Shown here in pieces: positions 56,401 through 64,000 of a stretch of DNA of 64,000 nt. Origin of the DNA: Aplidium turbinatum (lineage: Eukaryota; Chordata; Ascidiacea; Aplousobranchia; Polyclinidae); assembly GCA_918807975.1 (NCBI GenBank), contig OU964918.1:3782001-3846000 (forward strand), given 5' to 3'. The notes under the pieces were generated by a model. That model had not been told where the DNA came from and did no database searches. It saw nothing but the letters and a program-made list of their open reading frames with translations. Positions within the stretch are counted from its first letter, which is position 1. Each line of letters begins with the position of its first letter. The translations under genes and the position numbers were made by a program.

Positions 56401-56515
56401 TATCCAAGATTATCCAACAACCAATGTAAATTGCAGAGGATGTGAGAAAGAAGATACAGTAATATTTTGTGAACATTATTATATTGTTTCTTTTCGTTTA
56501 TCTCAACTAATATTG

Positions 56516-56690
56516 GTTTGAAATAGTAGCCTACATGAGCTGCTTCGAACAATTCTTCAATGCTACTTTGAAATACTTAGGCTACCGTATTGGTTTCAAA
56601 ATATTGTTCAAATATTGGTTTCAAATAATACATTAGCTGCTTCGAACAATTCTTCAATACTACTTTGAAATACTTACAGTACTACTTGTT
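56516..56690. repeat. Direct duplication of about 70 bp
   Basis: GAGCTGCTTCGAACAATTCT then TCAATGCTACTTTGAAATAC at about 56536 recurs at about 56635 nearly unchanged. TATTGGTTTCAAA is repeated three times between them. Confidence 0.75.
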
Positions 56691-57049
56691 TATCATTGCC
56701 ATTTAACCATTGATTAATTTGGGTAGGCTAACCTAAATCATGAACAATTTGAAACCATTCTGCTTAATATTGTATACTTGTAGCCTATATAATGATGCAA
56801 TGAGTGAATAATGCATTCACTTTTTGTTTTAATGAAGTTTGTGAATGGAAAAATTGTTAGTAAACTTTGTTTGTGATGTCTCGAAACGAAACTAAAAATG
56901 GTAGAACGCAGTGGAAAATTTGAAATGCGTGATAATGATGATAACTATAATGATAATGATGACTATGGTGTAAATTACAGAGTATGTATGAAAAAAGATC
57001 ATGTTTTTTGAACTTTTTTATATATTGTTTTTTTTTTATCTGCAACTAA

Positions 57050-57300
57050 CAATAATGTTATTGGTTTATTTATTGTCGCTCTACAACAGCAAAGGTGCGA
57101 CAACGACAGGACTCATGTTTAATTTTGTAAAATGTCATCACATTATTACCCGACTAATTCTCACTGCGTTATGCATGAAGGAACAAAATCGGTACCGTTT
57201 TTAAAGTCTTCGGTATGAGCCGAACTGGAAACGATCTCAGATCTACCAGCTTCAGAGCCCAAGGAGATACCACTGGTCCATTGAGCTGGTTTTATCAGCA
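57050..57300 (-). mobile_element. tRNA-derived SINE family D, copy 2
   Basis: Shares TTATTTATTGTCGC and GGTACCGTTTTTAAAGTCTT with 52886-53140. The - strand head AACCAGCTCAATGGACCAGT and CTCAGATCGTTTCCAGTTCG look tRNA-like. Boundaries approximate. Confidence 0.6.
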
Positions 57301-57714
57301 GCTAATATTGGTTTGAAAAGGGACACTGCTGCTTCATGGGCGATTATGTTGAAATACTTCCTGTCTATAAATTCATTGATGCTTTCAAAGTTTAAATTAA
57401 TTAACTTTGGTAACTTGGTAACTAAATGTAATTTAATTTGCCGTTCGATGATTGGTCAATAATTTAGTTCACCAAAAGTATGAATAATATAAAATCATTC
57501 GATGTAAAATATGAAATGTGTGAACCTTGCGCCTTGTTTTCATTGTTTGCTTATTGTTGTTCAGGAGTGTTCAAAACTGGAAAACTTTATTTACATATAA
57601 ATTTTTCTTTAAGTTTCGTTTCGAGGCGAGAAAAATCTCATTTCGTTCACATAGCATTTTTTGAGACTCTGATAATTGTGGACACCAAGGGCAGCACTCC
57701 GACGAATGAGTTTT

Positions 57715-58375
57715 ATGTTGTACGCCTCTGGTCCATGACCATGAGTTGTGTGTTGTACGCCTCTGGTCCATGACCATGAGTTGTGTGTTATGTGCGCCTC
57801 TGGTCCATGAGTTTTATGTTGTACGCCTCTGGTCCATTACTATGAGTTGTGTGTTGTACGCCTCTGGTCCACGACCATGAGTTTTATGTTGTACGCCTCT
57901 GGTCCATGACCATGAGCTGTGTGTTGTACGCCTCTGGTCCATGACCATGAGTTGTGTGTTGTACGCCTGTTGTCCATGACCATGAGTTGTGCGTTGTACG
58001 TCTCTGGTCCATTACCATGAGTTGTGTGTTGTGCGCCTCTGGTCCATTACTATGAGTTGTGTGTTGTGCGCCTCTGGTCCATGACCATGAGTTGTGTGTT
58101 GTACGCCTCTGGTTCATGACCATGAGTTGTGCGCCTCTGGTCCATTACTATGAGTTGTGTGTTGTACGTCTCTGGTCCATGACCATGAGTTGTGTGTTGT
58201 ACGCCTCTGGTCCATGACCATGAGTTGTGTGTTGTACGCCTCTGGTCCATGACCATGAGTTGTGTGTTGTGCGCCTCTGGTCCATGAGTTGTATGCTGTA
58301 CGCCTGTTGTCCATGACTTGTATGTTGTTCGCCTGTGGTCCATGTGCTCTATGTTATAGGCCTCTGATCCATAAC
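57715..58375. repeat. 35-bp minisatellite, about 19 copies with variants
   Basis: Unit ATGACCATGAGTTGTGTGTT then GTACGCCTCTGGTCC (35 bp). Variants lack a 7- to 8-bp segment (GTCCATGAGTT) or change GTACGCC to GTGCGCC. Units decay at both edges. Open - strand frames of 66-97 codons read a repeating RRTTHNSWSWTRGVQ pattern because of the repeat. Confidence 0.96.
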
Positions 58376-59196
58376 AATCGTGTTAACAATCTCAGCTTTC
58401 CAAGTCGACTGAATAATCGATTCATTATTAATCATTAACTGCTCAATTTCATTCTATCATAGAAGTATTTCTTGTGGTTTCTCAATGCCACACATATTGC
58501 AGTTTAACACTTTATATTAACATTTAAGTTCAATATATGATGTTACGTTAAAACCAGTCCCGAAGGTCCCAGGTTTGATTCTTAGTCTGGTTGTGACTTT
58601 TCAAGCTAGCTTTAGGAGTGCTGACAAATATTTCCAATCAGAAAATTTCACAATGAAATACTGCAACATTTGCATCTCAGTTTCAATTTATTCTCACAAA
58701 TGCACTAGACTACATGCTCAAGCAAATAGTTTGATTCTTCGTTTTACTTTGTTTGCAATATATTTGGATTAATTCAACTATCTGGTTTTGTTTTCGTTTG
58801 TGTGAGAAAATTTTCATAGTTTTTCGAAGGTATAGTAGAAAGTGAAAGCTTCATTCAGTGCGGCCATACACTATTCTATGCATCCTGTTAGCTGCGTTAT
58901 AGATGGGACGCTCAGGAATGTCATGGTCGGTAGTTTGTTTCTCCTTTCGGCAAAGTCAGATCCGCTTTTAGTTTTGGTAATCTTACTCATCTCATGAAAA
59001 AATCGTTTGGCTTATTGGGCACTCTTTTTGTCGCAATTTACATATAGGCTACTATTGAGTATAGGAAGACGATGGATCATCAAAATTTTGATGCCTTTAG
59101 TCGCTTACCAACAGGCGGGGCTCATGTATTCGATGAAAATGAAAGTACGGTTGACATCGATATCGTCTGTGTTATAGGTGCCTTATATTTGCAAGT
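58376..59196. other. Intergenic, no gene seen
   Basis: AT-rich. A tRNA box B-like GGTCCCAGGTTTGATTCTT at about 58565 may be another SINE remnant. Confidence 0.4.
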
Positions 59197-59527
59197 TTAG
59201 ACCCAAAATACTGCCTCAGCACCCAAAGAGTCCTGCAAAGATCCTATAATTTCCACGGTAATGCGTTTCATTAATGAAGGATGGCCGCCCAAGTCTTCTC
59301 CACAAGACCCGGTCAAATCATTCGTATGTGCGCAGACTCTCTTTCTACTTGTTACAGATGCATAGTCTACGGTTCCAGAGTAGTCAGTCTGTTTAAACTT
59401 CGTCCTCATGTCCTTCAGTTGCTTCAAGAAGGAATCGGCATTGAGAGAATGAAGCACTTGGCAAGAACTTCCGCTACCGGCCAAACATCGATCTGAACAT
59501 AACTGAATTTTGTCATAAGTGTTGCAA
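59197..59527 (-). CDS. Possible terminal exon of an unknown gene
   Basis: An open frame with a good acceptor, CCTTCCCCTAATTTATGCAG, just before 59527 and a stop at 59197. It reads LCNTYDKIQLCSDRCLAGSG, SSCQVLHSLNADSFLKQLKD and ends GSLQDSLGAEAVFWV. About 110 residues, with six cysteines near the start and middle and an alternation of polar residues more protein-like than the surrounding frames; base composition is also less AT-rich than the flanks. I do not recognise the family. A pogo-like element is inserted only about 16 bases upstream of the exon, inside the presumed intron, which could disturb splicing. The upstream exons were not found. It may be chance. Confidence 0.35.
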
Positions 59528-59543
59528 AGTTCTGCATAAATTA

Positions 59544-60578
59544 GGGGAAGGTGGGGTAAAGTGGAATACCTAAAGGTTAATTCAGTCCAGTTCACTGATT
59601 TTGCCAAAAAAAATAATTTTTTTTATTGGAGGGTTAACTCTAACATATTTCGACAATTTTTAAAGTGCACTTTTGATGACTGCCAGCTTTTTTATATAAA
59701 TTTTTTTAATTTTAAAATTACCTCCAATAGTCCACTTTACCCCACATATGTGGGGTAAACTGGACCGTTGTAAGTTTTGAGAAAATTCCGGAATTTTTTT
59801 TTCCAAGAAATCAAATTATTTACAACTAGCATCATTAGGGAAGAAGTTATGAAACTTCACAACTGCAGTTCATAAGTCCACTACGAATCAAACTTTGGAG
59901 AAATTTTTTAAAAACAGAGTTCACAGATAAAGTTGTCATCCTCTTCATTGCAACCAGCGCAGGCTTCATGCGCCCACCGCAAACATTTGGAACACTGGAT
60001 CCACCCATCATTTTGTGCCAATTCAAATGCAAGTGATTGAAGATGTTTCCTTGTAACCCCAAAGAATCTTCGTTCAAGTTCAAGCACATATGCAACTAAC
60101 TCTTTTTCCTGGGCTTTCGAAAATATTGAATGAAACCTTTCAAGTCCCTTTTTGCTTCGTGTCATTAGGCTAATATTATTTCCTTTAACTCTTCTTCTGA
60201 GTGTGGTCTTAGGAACTCCGTAATCTTTGCTTGCTTTGAGGTAACCCATTTTCTTTTCATTGACTGCCTGAATAGCCGTAGCCTCTTCGATCGGTCCAAG
60301 ATTGTTGGGTGGATGTCCTTTGTTGATAACGAGGCTTTCTGAAAAACAAGAATAGGCCTATAACTAAGTTAAGAACCAGCTCGTCTGCTCGATCATGATT
60401 GGTGGGATATCAGAACAACTGTCCACTTGAGTGCTAATTTGGCCTACATAGCTGTTGTGTAAAATAAGCTACAAGATTATAAGTAACACAGCACCTAATT
60501 CAGTCAAGAAATCATAAACAAGAAAAATATTTATGACGGGGTAAAGTGGACCACCACTGGTCCACTTTACCCCACCTT
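59544..60578 (-). mobile_element. pogo-like element lacking its catalytic domain
   Basis: Flanked by TA at 59542-59543 and 60579-60580. Left end GGGGAAGGTGGGGTAAAGTG, right end TCCACTTTACCCCACCTT. Two inner palindromes made of the same terminus (CCACTTTACCCCACATATGT then GGGGTAAACTGG at 59731-59766, and GGGGTAAAGTGGACCACCAC at 60539 onward) suggest that further copies of the end were inserted or duplicated at TA sites. It carries a chimeric remnant of the transposase gene at 59911-60300. Confidence 0.8.
59911..60300 (-). pseudogene. pogo-like transposase: N-terminal HTH joined to C-terminal zinc finger
   Basis: Starts in a helix-turn-helix of Pipsqueak type: IEEATAIQAVNEKKMGYLKA, SKDYGVPKTTLRRRVKGN. 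The usual leader of the DDE region follows (FSKAQEKELVAYVLELERRF, FGVTRKHLQSLAFELAQ). Instead of the roughly 300-residue DDE domain it goes straight into DGWIQCSKCLRWAHEACAG then CNEEDDNFICELC, the PHD-like C-terminal finger of some pogo-group transposases. So an in-frame internal deletion removed the catalytic core, leaving a small protein with a DNA-binding domain and a zinc finger, open for over 110 residues. An acceptor-like TTGTTTTTCAG precedes it at about 60340. Confidence 0.8.
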
Positions 60579-60580
60579 TA

Positions 60581-60966
60581 CATTACTACTAATTTACCTG
60601 TTGGCCAAATTTAGGCTAGTCAGCAACATGAGTCAGCTACCCCAATGAGGGGGTAGGTCGGACAAGGTAGGCTATGGGGCTATGTCAGACAAACCAAAAT
60701 ATGGTTGAAAATAGTCTTGAATAACATGTATTGTACCAATAATATTTACAAAGAAATCCTGCAATTGTTTCATGTTGAATGGAATAACAAAATATCAAAA
60801 AAATTACAGAAGGTCTATAGCCTAGGGGATACCCCGGACACTTAGATATTTATGTCCGCGGTCTCCCCATGGTCACGTGTAGCAAGCAATGGCGGATTTC
60901 TACTAGTACAAAATGCTCTGCTAAAAAACTCTTTTGCTGTAAAGAACCTGCTATCTACAACGTATA
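60581..60966. other. Intergenic, no gene seen
   Basis: AT-rich sequence between the pogo-like and hAT elements. Confidence 0.45.
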
Positions 60967-60974
60967 TACTACAC

Positions 60975-62222
60975 CAGCGTTTCTTAACCTTTTCTGATTT
61001 TAGCACCCCTGTAAACAGGCCCGACCAGTCTAGCACCCCCTAACTATTATTGACATTAGACTACTACAGTACCGACCAAAAGTTTAGTACAGGCCGAAAT
61101 TTTAACATGCCTTCAGATCGCTGGAGATATATTTTGTAATGAAGTCTCTTGTTGTTTAACAAACTGAGCAGTTGTTTTAACGAAGTTGATTCAGGATTTG
61201 GTGTTTGGCTTTCATTCACCAACAGAAATTCAATTATAACCATATGTAGGTGAATCAACTCTCTTAAAACAACAGCACCGTTTGTTAGGCGACAAAAATA
61301 TACAAAATATACCGCCAGTGATCAAATAGCATGTCAAAATTTCGACGCCGCCATTAAACTTTGGCCTGCACTATTGAAAGGAAAGCGAAGTACAAATTGA
61401 TCATTTTGTTTATTCTTCAAAACTACTGTCGTCATTGGTGATAAAAGAAATAGGAAAACCCGAGAATAGTAAAAGAACATGGACAAACTTAAGCATATTT
61501 AAGTTACCCAGCTGGGTATCTAGTTACACATGTATAAATGTGATTTCTGTTGTTGCTTATGTGTGACCAATTTCTCTATTCGAGGCTTCGTGTTTGTCAA
61601 AGCCACTCTCATATCGTGGAGCAACCCATGTTGAAGGCGGCTCCGGCCAATTGTTTTCATTTGGAGCATGGTGCAGAACGCCTTTTCACACAGGTAGTTA
61701 GTCGGAAATGGGACGATCAATTCCATTGCTGCTCGTGCCAATGCAGGATGTGCTGTCAACTGGTCACACCAGAAATCAGCAAGCGGAAGGACGAAAGTTT
61801 GTCCCACAACTCGGATTCACCTGCATGTCAATCATAGCTCCTCCTTTAGTCTATTAGCCTATGATCACTCATGTCTGCCAAGATGGCTGCTGTATCCACT
61901 CTGGATACTTTGCCATGGTGGTTTCTAGAAGCGAGAGGTGAGCAACAATATTACAACAAAACACCCACCAGATAAGTTCGCACAATCTACTCAGGATCAA
62001 TTTGAGTATTTGACTGGGAGATGACTACAATGACAGCAAATCATGTAGGCTACTTCGAAACAGCAATCATTGATATGACAACTGCTGATACTGGCAGAAT
62101 AACAAAAAAATACAGAAAATTAAAATGGCATTTTTTGATATTATACTGCATGCATTTAGCACCCCTTACAGTCTATTCCAGCACCCCCAAGGGGTGCTAG
62201 CACCCCCGGTTAAGAAACGCTG
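60975..62222 (-). mobile_element. hAT element, perfect duplication, with transposase remnant
   Basis: Termini CAGCGTTTCTTAACC and GGTTAAGAAACGCTG with AGCACCCC repeats inside both ends. Flanks TACTACAC at 60967-60974 and 62223-62230 are identical. Carries the hAT dimerisation region at 61520-61830 on the - strand. 1248 bp, so most of the transposase has been deleted. Confidence 0.95.
61520..61830 (-). pseudogene. hAT transposase C-terminal dimerisation region
   Basis: Reads LPLADFWCDQLTAHPALARA, AAMELIVPFPTNYLCEKAFC, MLQMKTIGRSRLQHGLLHDM, RVALTNTKPRIEKLVTHKQ. This is the end of a hAT transposase (the F.T.YLCE..F......K...R..L block) of the ZBED5 / EPM2AIP1-like branch. The catalytic and BED zinc finger parts are absent. 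The frame is open for about 100 residues to its stop at 61520. Confidence 0.9.
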
Positions 62223-62230
62223 TACTACAC

Positions 62231-63575
62231 TAAAGGTTAATAATAATAATAATAATATTTATTTGCATCAGACAAAGCTGTCCATATCCAAAACAACGAA
62301 ATAATACACAAACTGCAAATGCACAAAATCTAACTAAATATGCTATCAACTGTTACAAGTTTACAGACAATGGTACGGTAGTGTTACAAGTTAGAAGAAC
62401 TGAAAGTATTCAGAACGATAAAAACAATCAGATGACATGGCAGCCATCAAAACTAGATAATAGCATAGGCTACATAGAATTATTATACTGAAGACGGTAA
62501 TTTGATTTACGATGGCAGTCGTACCTCATCAAGGAGGCAACAATAGAGTTAGACGAAACTTCACATCTTCCAACAAAAGAAAAAACATATTTCCGAAGTA
62601 ATGCATCAAATGTTATAATGTTGCACAAGACTTGATGTTCACGTCATAGCATCTTTTCACAAATTGGGACTAGGTGGGCAAATTTTCAAAAAGGGCAATT
62701 TTAGCGCGCAAACAATGTTAAAAAGAGGCAGTTTTTGCGCGTAAATGATGGGAAAAGGGGCATTTTTTTCGAGCGTAAAACAAGTAAAAATGTAGATTTC
62801 TCAGGAAAATTGTGGGTAAAAAGACATTTATACTTAGGCTAAACTTTTGAGACCTATAATAAATTGATTCCTATATTATTCATCTCCGCCCACAATATTT
62901 TATAAATAATAATGCAGCCTCATTGGCGTAGCCAGGGGGGGCGAAAGGGGCCATGCCCCCCGCCCAAATTTTCAAAGTTTGAATTCCGAAGTTGAGCCCT
63001 TTGTTGAAAATATAATAAAATTTGTATAAATTTACATCGTTTTCCAAGATATCTGACAATTAACACCCCTCAGAACTTGCTTTAGACACACAGAAAGACG
63101 CCAATTTTGGAAAAACAAATGAACGAAGTATTTTAAAGTTACATTCAGACTTTTTGCCGATTGTGTCATTTCAATATCGGTCCTAGTCCTAACTCCTGCA
63201 ATTTTGACTTAAAATGTAATTGTATGTCACGAGAAACAATTATATTTAGGTTTGGATTGCTGGTTTATGTCTTTTCAATTAATTCAAGATCATATCTTAA
63301 ACGTTTTCTTCGCTGCTTTTGGCGTAGGTTAGGCTACATGACTTTACGTTTGGGCCTTCGACACGTTTCGACGAGTTTCTACACTTTTCCAGAGTTATGT
63401 GATAATATTTCAGAATCGCTTACTCTGTTGGGTTTTTGTATAGCTGAGTTTTTGGTGTTCGCTAAGTTTAGCCGCAGTTTTTTTACCGTTCGTGTGTAAG
63501 AGCTGCCTTTAATAAGTTAATAGCTGTTTATCTGCTAATAAATTTCATACAAATATTATCCTAAAAGTGTTTCCA
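62231..63575. other. Intergenic, repeat fragments only
   Basis: An (AATAAT)n microsatellite at 62238-62256 and a hAT-type end ATTGGCGTAGCCAGGGGGGG at about 62926 (like family C termini). A 112-codon + frame at 63161-63499 has no recognisable domain. No gene accepted. Confidence 0.45.
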
Positions 63576-64000
63576 TCAGGGATATCTATAACTGTCGTTT
63601 TGCAACTTGGTGTAAACGATGAAAGCATTGTTTACAGCAATGTCCAACAGATCAAATACCACGCGAAGGTAGTATTTGATTTTTGAGCGGTGGTCAAATT
63701 GGTAGGTCACTTTTTTCTGATTCATAATGTCTACACCTCCCATATACTCATTGTATCTTTTCCGAACAGCAGGACAAGAGATGACAACTCTGTCACTAGA
63801 ACCTTTCTTCTTGTGGTTGGCGACATGCAAAGGCTGGGCAAACAAAAAGTTAGACAATAAAAACACACCTTTGTTATCCATCCATTTTACAAAATTGACA
63901 CTTCCACTAGAAAAACAAGCAATGTCTCCCTTTGTCATTTCTTTGTCGGTAGGAACCAAGGTTTTGGGCAGGTTTTTACGATTTACTCGGACAGTGCCTG
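63576..64000 (-). pseudogene. piggyBac transposase catalytic region, cut by the window end
   Basis: Reads GTVRVNRKNLPKTLV, then MTKGDIACFSSGSVNFVKWM, DNKGVFLLSNFLFAQP, VISCPAVRKRYNEYMGG, VDIMNQKKVTYQFDHRSK and RVVFDLLDIAVNNAFIVYTK, with a stop at 63576. The YN.YMGGVDIMNQ block holds the last catalytic Asp of the piggyBac DDE domain (usually GVD..D). The visible 141 codons are unbroken and continue past base 64000. The C-terminal zinc finger is missing after the stop, so either this copy is truncated or the finger is in another exon. It may be the least damaged piggyBac copy in the window. Confidence 0.85.

Noticed and set aside
57884-58343. Three overlapping - strand frames with RRTTHNSWSW repeats
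   Set aside because: They are translations of the 35-bp minisatellite, shift frame with each deletion variant and have no start context.
57715-58375. CRISPR-like array
   Set aside because: Units are contiguous with no unique spacers, and the context is an animal genome with introns and transposons.

Overview
The window looks like intron- and repeat-rich DNA from an animal, most likely a marine invertebrate. I lean towards an invertebrate deuterostome such as an ascidian, but nothing in the sequence proves it. The DNA is AT-rich, genes are split by GT-AG introns, and most of the sequence is transposon debris: hAT, piggyBac, Tc1, pogo/Tigger, LINE ends, tRNA-derived SINEs and one LTR fossil.

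The main host gene is on the + strand and spans most of the window. It is a rhodopsin-family GPCR with LDL-receptor class A (LDLa) modules, resembling the relaxin receptor / GRL101 type. Four exons can be read: 9328-9571 (LDLa module), 27987-28925 (cysteine-rich repeats plus TM1-TM4), 52748-52881 (TM5) and 53287-53594 (TM6, TM7, stop). All three junctions are in phase, and the introns are about 18.4 kb, 23.8 kb and 0.4 kb. The 5' end of the gene is not identified. On the opposite strand inside the 23.8 kb intron are two exons (38476-38644 and 38737 to about 38919) of a P2X7-tail-like zinc-binding domain. A possible terminal exon of an unknown gene lies at 59197-59527 on the - strand.

Region by region: 1-9.3 kb holds a piggyBac transposase N-terminus split by a 415-bp MITE with a 9-bp target duplication, a 10-bp minisatellite, a piggyBac copy nested in the terminus of another piggyBac-type element, and LINE debris. 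9.3-28 kb (intron 1) holds a small broken Ty3/gypsy-type LTR fossil, several hAT elements, LINE ends, and a 2.8-kb DNA transposon (24017-26782) whose decayed transposase I could not place in a superfamily. 29-52.7 kb (intron 2) holds SINE pairs, hAT MITEs, two loci built from an iterated TTTCCACCC motif, the P2X7-like exons, a 1-kb Tc1 fold-back palindrome, three piggyBac and LINE remnants, and a hammerhead-like motif. 54-64 kb holds 92-bp and 35-bp tandem repeats, a Tigger-like element, a pogo-like element without its catalytic domain, a complete-ended hAT copy, and a piggyBac catalytic region running off the window.

Target-site duplications and inverted termini were read by eye and are the strongest evidence for the mobile elements. 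Statements on protein family come from motif recognition only; no database search was possible.
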